From assembly GCA_009760885.1 (NCBI GenBank), contig CM019700.1:1250001-1314000 (forward strand): a stretch of 64,000 nt of DNA, written 5' to 3'. A program made the translations under genes and the position numbers. Positions 53,851-63,478 of the stretch are shown in pieces. Below the pieces are notes generated by a model. It saw nothing but the letters and a program-made list of their open reading frames with translations. It was not told the origin of the DNA and searched no databases. Origin of the DNA: Achatina immaculata. Its lineage: Eukaryota; Mollusca; Gastropoda; Stylommatophora; Achatinidae. The number at the start of each line of letters is the position of its first letter. Within the stretch, counting starts at the first letter, position 1.

Positions 53851-54062
53851 GTGTCGTGGTGGTGTAGTGGTTAGAACACTCGCCTGCCGACCAGATGCTC
53901 CCTGGTTCGATTCCAAACTGGGCGCTGTTTTGTTTTTTTTTTCCCGACGGACTGGCACTTCTTGACTCAAGAAATGGGTACCTGGGATTTTCTTGAGAAA
54001 ACGAAGGCAGCGAGGTCAAGTTCTGGGTGAGTCATCCGCTCCTCGAATGCTGTAGGGTCTAG
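53851..54062 (+). mobile_element. tRNA-derived SINE, type S2
   Basis: 'tggtgtagtgg' and 'ggttcgattcc' are full matches to box A and box B and lie about 45 bp apart. The head resembles a tRNA-Gly or Glu type sequence. Downstream come a T run, 'gactcaagaaatgggtacct' and 'gggattttcttgagaaaacg'. The head is tRNA-like, but the attached body and T run argue against a functional tRNA gene. Confidence 0.82.
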
Positions 54063-54730
54063 AAATGTGATGTCACCAACATTTAACACCCCTAAGGCAA
54101 GCAAATGGCGTTTGGATATAGTTTATATACGTTTTGTTTTTCCTTCTTTTCGAAAGAGAGGGAATTTGGAGTGCTGGTCTAGCAAGCAGAAACTTAGGTT
54201 CTCTCCGCTCAAGGAAGGTTTCCTAACACAAATCGTGTCCTGTACCCATTTTTCACACGCTCAATCGACAGGGGGCGCATCGGTTTGGCCGTTGCCATGA
54301 CTGCACATCGGAATACAGACAGCCATCACCTTTGCTAGTGGCATAGATAAAGAAAAGTGCACATACATAGGAGTTTCGTAACCGAGACTCTCCGGGTACT
54401 TCCGAAAGTCATAGGTCAGTGGTTTTAAAAGTTAGAGGGTTTTTGCCCCATGCAACCTTTTCACGATATACCAGAATGTCATCTCCTTTCTCCCCCCCCC
54501 CCCCCCACCTCCCAGCCATGCCTGTCATTCCTTTACATCCCCATCCCCGCACCGTCCTTTCCCTTTTGCAAGATTATCTTAGTCAAAAGATGTATTCTAA
54601 ATAATTTGCATATAATATTGAAACTAAGCCTGTCAATCTGTGGTCCGAAAGGGTTGAGGGAGGGGCCGCGTTCCCACTGGCTGGGAACTTCTGTATTAGA
54701 GACTTCCCGGAATTCTGTGTGTTCGTTGAA
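54063..54730. other. No gene; weak hAT-like end at 54417
   Basis: 'cagtggttttaaaagttaga' at 54417 resembles a hAT terminus, but no partner end was found. A C run lies at 54493-54507. Confidence 0.4.
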
Positions 54731-55150
54731 AATTCGCTAATGGTTCCACGGAAACTTTAGTTTCAGTGATAAGTTATTAGGGTTTCCATGGAACCAAAAG
54801 TTCAGTGAGAAGTCATTAGGATTTTACTAGATCCTAAAGTTGAGCGAGAAGTCATTGGAAGTTCCAAGAATCCTAAGGATAAGCGAGAGGTCATTAGGAT
54901 TGCCATGGGACCCAATAGTCCAGGGAGAGTTCATTATGGTTTCCATGGAACGAAACGTTCAGTGAGAAGTCATTAAGGGTCCATGAGATCAACAGTTCAG
55001 GAAGAGTTCATTAGGGTTTCCACAGGGCCAAAAGTTCAATGAGAAATCATTAAAAACTTCCATGGCACTGAAAGTTCAGCGAGAAGGTGAACAGCTGTTC
55101 CGTGGAACATCATTAAGGTTCAGAGAAAACTCATTAGGAATTCCAGAGAG
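54731..55150 (+). repeat. Degenerate minisatellite, about 38-40 bp unit, about 11 copies
   Basis: Units contain 'gtttccatggaacc', 'aaaagttcagtgagaag' and 'tcattagg', with many substitutions. Confidence 0.88.
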
Positions 55151-55489
55151 ATCGTGATTGAAAACAAAAAATGTAAACAAATCAACACAAAATTACCTTT
55201 TTCTACTCAAAAGAAAATTGAAATTGAGAATCATTATTTAATTATGATATCTATAACTTTCTAATCATCCTAAAAACCAGGAACGGAGGAAGTAATGATT
55301 TTTATACAGAGATTCAGCAGAGATCAGAAGATTAGCTCAAGGGCATCGCCGTGGCATTAAAAAAAAAAAAAAGCAGCTCGGCTGGACTATATAGCCATTC
55401 GTTTGTATTCTGTAAGAAGTAGTTGTGGAAATGCTGGTGAAGTACTAGGATACAGAGTTGTACGGTTGCGAGCGTAGATGGAAGTGTAT
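55151..55489. other. No gene recognised
   Basis: A run at 55360-55372. Nothing else. Confidence 0.5.
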
Positions 55490-55680
55490 GGTAGAGTTTT
55501 AGAAAAAAAATAGTGAAGAAAGTGGACAGAAATAAGAATGACAGAGAGTAAGATGAGCACGTAAAAATTAAGAACATACAACACAGCAATATTTCGACGA
55601 AAGCCTTTTTTTTTCAAGAATGACATACAAAAACAACACAACAGATAAAAACGCCAAAAAAAAAAAAAAGATGAAGAATA
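55490..55680 (-). repeat. Dispersed repeat G, copy 3
   Basis: On the minus strand: 'tttttatctgttgtgttgtt', 'tgtatgtcattcttgaaaaa', 'ggctttcgtcgaaatattgc', 'acgtgctcatcttactctct', 'aaactctaccatacacttcc'. The order matches copies at 27.2 and 30.0 kb. Confidence 0.65.
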
Positions 55681-55764
55681 TAGATCTAGCTTTTTTTTTT
55701 GGTCTCTTCCTAATAAGAAAGTCAGGCACAACTTAGCTATCTCGCATGATTAATGATTAATGCA

Positions 55765-55980
55765 TTCTTCCCTTGCGGCTAGACGGTTGGTCGTCATACA
55801 GGAGTCCGTGGTTCAAGTCTCAGGTAATTCTCCTGTCATTTCTCTTTCTCTCACGTCTAAAAAAATGCTTTGTATATATGATTTTTCCAAGTCTAACCAT
55901 ACAAAACTGTGTTCTAGTAATTTACAGTGTGAAAATCCCGTTGTTTTCTATTTGTAGACATTTCTATCAGGAAATACTGG
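55765..55980 (+). mobile_element. tRNA-derived SINE, family S6, copy 2
   Basis: 'gcggctagacggttggtcgt' then 'gtccgtggttcaagtctcag' then 'tcacgtctaaaaaaatgctt' then 'ccaagtctaaccatacaaaa', the same order as at 13.14 kb. Confidence 0.75.
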
Positions 55981-56520
55981 CCACATGAGAAACTGAGAAG
56001 TACACTCATATATTCGCTGTTGGCGTTCAAATCTTCCTTTCGTAACAATCCCTCCACATGTATTTCTTATACTGATGTCGGGGCCGTTTGAAATCCAAGT
56101 TGGGCCCGGCAGGGGCATTTGGCCCCTATCAAAGCACCGACTGGAGTTTCCTTGAATTTTGCCTGTAATAAGGGGAAAGGGAGGGGGGGGGGGGGGCTGG
56201 ATCGGGTCCACTGAGTTCCCTCAACTGCCCGAGTCCCAGGGATACAACCCCGACTCCTCTCTCCAACCTCCCTAATCTGGTTAAAGCCTGGCTGCTGTTT
56301 GTTTCCATGGAAACTACCGACTGTCCAGAATGTTTTCTTGCTGTTTCGTTTAGATCTTAAGTTGGTCAATGTTACATTTACATCTGATTGTGCAAGGTCG
56401 TCTGCCCTCCTTAAGTGCAGACCAGGTCAAATTTTGTTCCATTTAGACACTTAATTAAATAGCTGTTGCGTGTGGTAATTGTTTTGTTTATTAGCCTTTT
56501 CTTCTTCGTCTTCTTTTTTA
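55981..56520. other. No gene recognised
   Basis: A G run lies at 56181-56197. Frames of 87-100 codons on the minus strand have no domain. Confidence 0.45.
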
Positions 56521-56940
56521 TCTTGTAGTATTTTTAGTTCGTCCCACCCACCCCCTCTCCCGTTCTCTCTCATCTCACTCTCTCTATCTTTATTTCTCTC
56601 CCTCTCTTTTTGTCTCTCTCCCTTCCTCTTTCTCTCCCCTTTCTCCCTCTCCCTCTCTCTCTCTTTCTATCCCTCTTTCTCCCTGTCTCTCTCTTTCTCT
56701 CTTTCTCCTTCTCTCTTCTCTCTGCTGTCTTCTCTCTCGTTACTTCCCTCTATCTCTGTCCCTCTCTTTCTATCCCTTTTTCTCCCCCTTCTCTCTCTTT
56801 TTCTCCTCTCATTCTCCTTCTCCTCTCTGTCTCTCTGTGCTGCCTTTTCTTTCGCTTCTTCTCTCTCTCTCTTTCTCTCCCTCTCTTTCTCTCCTCGGCC
56901 CGCTCTATATCTCCCTCCCCTCTCTCTGACTGTTTTCTTT
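56521..56940. repeat. CT-rich polypyrimidine tract (~420 bp)
   Basis: ctctctccctctttctc-type units throughout. The associated Ser/Leu/Phe frames are artefacts. Confidence 0.95.
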
Positions 56941-57529
56941 TCTTTATATTTGTTTGTTTCCGAAAAGAGTTATCGATCGTAGGAGAATATGGAAATAAAC
57001 GAGGACATTATGTTAACATCATCCGTGACTTTCACCTTGTCAGATGTTACAGCTGTGGAACAGAACAATGGAGCTGGATGCTTGTTCTTGGTTCTTCCTG
57101 GACCAGTCAGACCTGGATCTTGTGGTTATCTATATTTAAAAAAAAATAAAGTTCTATAAAGAGAATTCCGATAATAATAATAATAATAATGAAATAATAT
57201 TTAATGTGAAGCAATGTAAGAATGTAACGTTTTTACCTGTAGTCTGTTCCAGAAAGTGTTTAGGCTCGCGGTACGGAAATGGTGTTACGTGGATCCCTTC
57301 ATTTTTTTCTTGGAACATCCAGCAGGCGGAGGTTAGTGGATGACATCTGGATATGGATGTTAGCTGTGAAAATATAAATAAACAACAGTTAGAGCAAACA
57401 AAGTACACCCTGCGTTATTGCTGCTTAGTTCCTTGAGACAAAACTCAGTAGAGAGAGAGAGAGAGAGAGACAACAGTACACAGACCGAACCGAGGCAAAG
57501 GGAAACCACCGCCGTAATTTTTAACCTGT
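56941..57529. other. No gene; short ATA and GA runs
   Basis: (ATA)n at about 57171-57189 and (GA)n at 57450-57470. Nothing else recognised. Confidence 0.5.
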
Positions 57530-57715
57530 AGTATCAAGCTATCAAGTGGAACACAACAGGCCGAAGAAAAAGAGGTCGACCACGTGAAACTCTAAAGAGG
57601 ACATTGTTAAGAGAGGCCAAATTAGTAGGCATAAAATCCATTGATGAGGTTGAAAAGCTCGCCGAAAACAGCAAAACTTGGTGAACTACCATGCGAGCAC
57701 TATGTGACATTTAAC
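57530..57715 (+). mobile_element. RTE-like LINE, F4 family, C-terminal stub
   Basis: Codons read SYQVEHNRP or AIKWNTTG depending on frame, then KRGRPRETLKRTLLREAKLVG, then EVEKLAENSKTW, a stop, and TMRALCDI. It matches the end of the F4 copy at 10.7-10.87 kb, but lacks that copy's GATGTAA tail. Confidence 0.82.
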
Positions 57716-57741
57716 GTTCTTCCACCATCTATCCTCTGTTA

Positions 57742-57744
<3 letters not shown>

Positions 57745-57775
<31 letters not shown>

Positions 57776-57874
57776 CTTCCTCTGTCTCTGTTTGTTTCAT
57801 GCTTCTTCTGTCTCTATCTATCTATGTACCTCTCTGTATATCTCTATCTCTATTCTTCTCTGTCTGTTTCTATT

Positions 57875-57936
<62 letters not shown>
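57745..57936. repeat. CT-rich run followed by (AT)n
   Basis: ctctctctc runs with interruptions, then an AT dinucleotide run at 57887-57936. Confidence 0.95.
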
Positions 57937-57938
<2 letters not shown>

Positions 57939-58084
57939 CTGCATGTAAAGGGATATTGAAGGTTTCTGTTTGTCTTTCCAGCTAGTAATGGTGTAAAGTA
58001 AAACCTTCGCTGTTAGCCTCTCTGGAAGTTATTCTGGTACCGTGTATGACTGATGATGATGTTTTAGACATTCTGGTAACAGGA

Positions 58085-58645
58085 GGTATGTGGACATATT
58101 TGGCAATCCATACTAGGTATGGGGACATATTTGGCAATCCATACTAGGTATGGGGACATATTTGGCAATCCATACTAGGTATGGGGACATATTTGCCAAT
58201 CCATACTAGGTATGGGGACATATTTGGCAATCCATACTAGGTATGGGGACAGATTTGCCAATCCATACTAGGTATGGGGACATATTTGCAATCCATACTA
58301 GGCATGAGGACATATTGAGTAATCCATACTACGCATGGGGACATATTGAGTAATCCATACTAGGTATAGAGACATATTGGGTAATCCATACTGGGTATAG
58401 AGACATATTGAGTAATCCATACTGGGTATATAGACATATTGGGTAATCCATACTGGGTATAGAGACATATTGAGTAATCCATACTGAGCATATAGACATA
58501 TTGGGTAATCCATACTAGGTATACAGACATATTGGGTAATCCATAATGAGTATAGGGACATATTGGATAATCCATAGTGTGTATGAGGGAATATTGGACA
58601 GTCCATTTTTGGGTAGGGGGACATATTGGACAGTCCCATAGAGAG
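58085..58645 (+). repeat. Minisatellite, 31-bp unit, about 18 copies
   Basis: Early units: 'ggtatggggacatatttggc' plus 'aatccatacta'. Later units: 'atagagacatattgggtaat'. The two halves have clearly different consensus sequences. The 93-bp triple period explains the minus-strand frames. Confidence 0.95.
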
Positions 58646-59585
58646 TTTGTAATTGTAACGTTAAGAGAAGAATTTCCCCCTTCTCGTTGATTTTCTTCTA
58701 CTAATATTCTCAGGCACGAATGTCCCTGCCATACTTCCCAAACACAGTACAGTGACCTATGTTAAGGTCAAAATGACCCAGCTCCCAGCTGCAGTCCTTT
58801 TTAAAACAGCGCGATCCTACAAGTATATTCAAAATGCCGCCTGAAAATCCACGGTAACATTCAGTCCTGAATAGATCTAGAACAACAGAAAAGTGTTCTA
58901 GCCAGCTCACTCAGCTCTTGTCCCGCTAAAGACAAAAGTGCCATTATTGCATCATACGGATCGATACGCAGTCGCTGGTTTGAGCAATCGATCCCGACCA
59001 GTAATCAGTCTCGCCAGAGGAAGAGGCTAAAAAATCTGTACTACACGCTGTTTATTTTGTCCGGGCGACTCTGCTTGGGTGGGCGAGATATCCGTTTTAC
59101 ATAAACTAGAACTGCCAGCGATTTCGACATGCCACATTTGTATCGATGCCTTCATTACAGAGAGTATTTGTCTTACCGTTGTAACTGATGTTGGCCAAGC
59201 TGTCGTAGTTTTTGTACAGCTGACGGTTTGGTCATAACTGTCCAATTCGAAATAAGGCTTGTTTGCTTTAGTATGGTTATTTTATAAGCTTGACTGTGGT
59301 TTGGCGGTCAGTTGTCTGTTACTTATATGAAGTAGAGATATTGTATTTAACATATGTATGTTCAAATGTAATCTTTTATTCTGCTGAGTTGGTAAAGTAA
59401 TCCGCTTCATATGTGACCGTCAGTGATGCAGATAACATACTGGACATATGAAACTTTCTGGTGTGTGTGTGTGTGTGTTTTGCTATATGTAAGAACTTTC
59501 CTTCTGCTGCTATAATTTCTACATATGTGTATACGGTGGAGTAGGAGAAGTGGAGTGCGTCCCTAGTGGCAAATGTGGTTTTATT
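58646..59585. other. No gene; (GT)n at 59460-59479
   Basis: No frame above 72 codons and no similarity to repeats elsewhere in the window. Confidence 0.5.
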
Positions 59586-59772
59586 GACTGAATATATGGT
59601 AGAAAAACCACTTGAGACGTTCACTGAATACATGGTAGAAAAACCACTTGAGACGTTCACTGAACATATGGTAGAAAAACCACTTGAGACGTTCACTGAA
59701 CATATGGTAGAAAAACCACTTGAGACGCTCACTGAATATATGGTAGAAAAACCACTTGAGACGTTCAGGGAA
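59586..59772 (+). repeat. Minisatellite, 36-bp unit, 5 copies
   Basis: Units: 'actgaatatatggtagaaaa' plus 'accacttgagacgttc'. In-frame translation gives TEYMVEKPLETF five times within a 113-codon frame (59566-59907) that continues 45 codons into unique sequence. I cannot exclude a coding exon, but no domain supports one. Confidence 0.93.
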
Positions 59773-59914
59773 GCTCAGGTATTCGACCTGTTATCCCTGC
59801 ACGGCTGTCCTATAGTGTCTGCTGCCCAAAGCCTCTTAGGGAAAATGCGGTATCTGATTCACTGGCTGCAGTTCACTCCTGGAAGCATTACAAAGCACCA
59901 GAAGTGAGCAGATC

Positions 59915-60505
59915 CTTGGGGAATTTTTAAAAAAGAAATGAACCATCTCTCAAAACACACAGAAATAGCCTTGCAGTGACCACCCTCCCATTGTGGCTAC
60001 CCTCCCACTGTGGCATCACTGGGAATGAAAAAAAGATGACACTATATCCAAACAGGGCAGCAGAAAGGAACAATGCAGACATCACGTCAGTTACAGGGAG
60101 GCCAAGACCATCATACGAAACCATTACAGACAAATATGAGACAAGAGGCTGGGCGCAGGCAGCGAACCGGATCCAGTCCGCCGACTACACAAGAAGCAAC
60201 AAACGGCCCTGTTCCGATTAAGAGCTGGCTACTGCAGGTTGCTGGGTCATCTCTACCTACTCAAGGTCTCACACACAGACGAATGTCCCTACGGAGGAGG
60301 AGTACAGACTCCAGAACGTGTTCTCCAAGAGTACCAGACTTGTACAGGTCTATGCAGCCAGACATGGCCGCAGGGCTCGGACCTTGGGTAGAAGCTGTGG
60401 GGGCTGCCGGGAGGACCTGGAGAAGACTGTGGGCTTCACCCTGGCGACAGGGCTTCTGGTTTAGCATGACCAGGAACTTGAAAGCTGAAGAAGAAGAAGA
60501 AGGTA
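59915..60505 (+). mobile_element. RNase-H-type LINE (I/Jockey group), 3' end with (GAA)n tail
   Basis: LWLPSHCGITGNE at about 59992-60030 is the RNase H C-terminal motif (WIPSHCGIxGNExAD) of I-like LINEs. It is followed by GRPRPSYETI. In another frame come QTALFRLRAGYCRLLGHLYL, HTDECPYGGGVQTPEHVLQE and WPQGSDLG, the post-RNase-H Cys/His domain. The element ends 'gaaagctgaagaagaagaag'. RT and endonuclease are absent and at least two frameshifts are present. Confidence 0.82.
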
Positions 60506-60985
60506 TATGACTTATTGCCACCATACGTGTCGCAGCCAAAAGTAGACTCCACCACAAATATAATAAGAACAACAACAATAACAAAGGCTTGAAACACGAA
60601 GGATATCGGCCAGGTGCTAACAGTTTTTGCTGAACAAAGGACAGTCGTATCTCCAGTTTACCTAGAAATTCTGGGGTAAAAGCAAATGCATCATTAAGCA
60701 GGCTGTCGTCCGGACTTCCTCAAATGCAAAGATTCAAGCTACAGAAGTCCACAAATCTGGACCATTCTCTGCCTTCCAGTAACTTAGTTAGCAGTATGCT
60801 CCGACTCTCTTGCCTTTAAACATATTCCTCCTTCTTCTTCCTCCTCCTCTTCTTCCTCCTCCTCTTCTTCCTCCTCCTCTTCTTCCTCCTATAACTGTCA
60901 ACTTTTGTTCTCTGTAATCGATGTGATCTATTCAAAGAGGAGAAAAGAGAATCTGTGATGCTGTAACGAGAGCAAGAATGATGAC
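60506..60985. other. No gene; (TTCCTC)n run
   Basis: 60826-60893 holds an 18-bp repeat of tcttcctcctcc type. Nothing else recognised. Confidence 0.5.
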
Positions 60986-61430
60986 CCTAATCAACTAATC
61001 ATTCGACCAGCCGTCTCAGTCAACCAACCATTCGACCAGCCGTCTCAACCAACCAATAGGCAAAACCAAGCAATCAGTCAATCAACCTACTAATCGACTG
61101 ATCAGTCAGTCAGACAACCAGTCAGCCTACTAACCAGTCAAACAAACTAACCAACCAACACGTCAGACAACAATCAGCTAACGAACGAACCAACCAAGCA
61201 ACCAACCAACTAGCACTCCAACCAACTAAACACCAATCCATCAACCAATCAAATAAGAAACGAACCAACCAATCAACCTCTCAATCAGCCAAGAAACTGG
61301 TCGTGCCAACCAATTAACCAATAAATCAACCAACCAAACAACCAACTTATCAAAAACCAACCAACCTACCTACCAGCCAACCAACAAACCAACCAATTAA
61401 GCAAGCAAATAACCAACCAACCAGTCCTTT
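60986..61430. repeat. CAAC/AATC-rich degenerate simple repeat
   Basis: ccaaccaa, aatcaatc and cagtcag words fill the stretch without a fixed period. Probably an old tetranucleotide array. Confidence 0.85.
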
Positions 61431-61959
61431 CCAAGCAAGCATCATGCATTCCATTCCTCGTATGTAGCCGAGACGAGAGCAATTTAAAAATCTATGGCCT
61501 TATACATCTCATAATGTGTATGTAGCAGATGTTCATCTTTCTCAATAGCATTTCGTGTGTGTGTGGATTAATACAGCGGTTCCCAAGCTTTTGCTCCTAG
61601 TTCATCACTGTTTTGTGGGGTTAGAGATGAACTGCAGAAAAAGAAAATAAACGATGGCTTATTTTTAAAAAAAAGCATTTGTTTCAGAGTATCCATTTTT
61701 CAATGCATATAACGAATCAAACTGTAAAAAGAATCATTCCTGCAGTGTGATGAGCTTAACAAGAAGCAGGTTCTGATATACGCACCGAGTGTTTATAATT
61801 AGACAGGAAAATCAATATTTAACCTGGAAAAACAGGTAATTAACCTGGAGAAAAAAAATACTTAACCTGGAAAAACAGGTAATTACCCTAGAAAAAAACT
61901 CAAACAATTAACCTGGAAAATAGTAGACACAGCACTTTAGATATGAGAAGTTTAGCAAG
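61431..61959. other. No gene; hAT-like end and short repeats
   Basis: 'cagcggttcccaagcttttg' at 61574 resembles a hAT terminus without a visible partner. 61820-61925 holds four 'aacctggaaaa' repeats. Confidence 0.4.
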
Positions 61960-62062
61960 CGAATGACTGTGACTCGAAACACGGACTATGGTAGGATAAG
62001 CCACAGTTCTAGCCTAGAAGGAGCAAAACACTATCAACTGAGCCACCTTGTAGAAATGGAAG
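61960..62062 (-). mobile_element. tRNA-like SINE head, type S7
   Basis: On the minus strand 'aaggtggctcagttgatagt' resembles box A with one mismatch, and 'gtttcgagtcacag' resembles box B. The spacing is about 60 bp, longer than in a normal tRNA, so a decayed SINE is more likely than a tRNA gene. Confidence 0.5.
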
Positions 62063-62084
62063 GGAACAAGATAGTCTGTTTATC

Positions 62085-62575
62085 TGTCTTGAAATTGCTC
62101 GTCGGCTGCTCGTCTCATCGGAGTCTGTGGTTAGAGTCAAAGTCATTGTCTATCATTTTTTTCCCACGTCTAAAGTGCTTTGTCTACTTGTTTTTTTCTT
62201 AGAGTGCTTTATCTACTTTCTCTCACGTCTAAAGTGCTTTGCCTACTTTTTTCTTAGTGTTTTGCCTTCTATTTTTTTCACGTCTAAAATGCTTCGTCTA
62301 CTTTTTCACGCCTAAAGTGCTTTGTCTATTTTGTTCACGTCTAAAGTGCTTTGTCCACTTTTTTTTCACGCCTAATGTGTTTTGTCTACTTTGTTCACGT
62401 CTAAAGTGCTTTGTCTACTTTTTTCCCTATCGTCTAAAGTGCTTTGTCTACTTTTTTCTCAGTGTTTCGCCTTCTTTGTTGATATGTAAAGTGTTTGTCT
62501 ACTTTTTTCCCTGATGTCTAAAGTGGTTTGTCTACTTTGTTCTCACGTTTAAAGTGCTATGTCCACTTTTGTTTC
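62085..62575 (+). mobile_element. tRNA-derived SINE, family S6, internally expanded copy
   Basis: 'tcgtcggctgctcgtctcat' and 'cggagtctgtggttagagtc' correspond to the S6 head. The segment 'cacgtctaaagtgctttgtc' plus 'tactttttt' is then repeated about 14 times (62160-62575). In the 13.1 and 55.8 kb copies it occurs once. Confidence 0.75.
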
Positions 62576-63339
62576 TCGAAGCTAATCGTGTAAGCCCCAC
62601 CTTGGTGGAAAATTTTAGATCCACTGATATAAGGCAGCTTTTGGCACACAAACATACGCAGCACATACTGTGGTCACACGTGCTGTATGTTAATTGTGTT
62701 CTTTTTTGCCTGCACAGCCGGAATATAGCAACTGCTGAGCGTGAGTTTCATGTTTGACATTGCGCAGTCGAGCTATTGAACTCACCAAGCAGGGACGGAC
62801 TATTGTTGTGTTGCTCGGTTCGGAGTGTTGTTTTGTTGTTTTTTGTTTTTTTTTCTATTGTGGTTAAACGTTTTACCATTGGATTGTTTAGTGATTTCGC
62901 AAGACTTTAATCGTATGTATTCAACTGTATTAAATGCAGTGAATTATGTCAGTTGATCGGCTGTTATTGCACAAGAGTAAATGGCTAGGCCGTTACTACC
63001 GCTAGGCGCCCACTGTTCGTGCAGACCTCAGGAGGCCTCGGTAATGATTAGGGACTCATACATCTACTCCATTTGGCCTCCTATCGAACGACAGTAAGCA
63101 GAAAGACCAGTGCAGTCCTTGTTAGATGCTTTGCTCTGTCTGTGACTTGGTAAGACTCAAAGGTTACACCACAACGGACCCCCAAGATTGTTGATAGTGA
63201 GGTTCTTTGGTCTGCTGACCTGGCATCCCCTGCAGCTCTCCTAGATTCTCAGACTCCTAGACTCTCAGACTCCTAGATTCTCAGTCTTTGGCAGAGTCGA
63301 GACAAAGTTACTACAACACGAACAAGCCATTTGCTTTAT
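62576..63339. other. No gene recognised
   Basis: A short repeat 'agactcctagattctcag' occurs near 63245-63285. No domain in any frame. Confidence 0.5.
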
Positions 63340-63430
63340 TTTCGTTGTCCTTGATAAAGGCATATCGCCAAAATATTGGTTTGTTACCGCTTGTTTTACA
63401 TTTCTACATGCTCACGTAGCTGCCTTTTTT
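63340..63430 (+). repeat. Dispersed repeat G, copy 4
   Basis: 'gtccttgataaaggcatatc', 'gccaaaatattgg', 'tttctacatgctcacgtagc' parallel the G copy at 27.2 kb. Confidence 0.5.
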
Positions 63431-63478
63431 CATCATCATCATCATCATCATCTTCTTCTTCTTCTTCTTCTTCTTCTT
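63431..63478 (-). repeat. (CAT)n(CTT)n run, possible tail of a minus-strand element
   Basis: The run precedes 'cactcccttggaaacataaa', which resembles the 3' end of F6 at 45.65 kb (ctctcccttgagagtatagg). It may be the tail of a decayed F6-like LINE at about 63479-63670. Confidence 0.5.

Noticed and set aside
53855..53935. Functional tRNA gene
   Set aside because: Both promoter boxes are good, but the acceptor stem does not close convincingly and the sequence continues into a SINE body with a T run inside.
58085..58645. CRISPR-like or zinc-finger-like periodic array
   Set aside because: No spacers and no Cys/His pattern. It is a plain 31-bp minisatellite.
59566..59907. Repeat-containing protein gene (TEYMVEKPLETF repeats)
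   Set aside because: The frame is compatible with coding, but no domain, splice evidence or homologue can be shown. I keep it only as a minisatellite.
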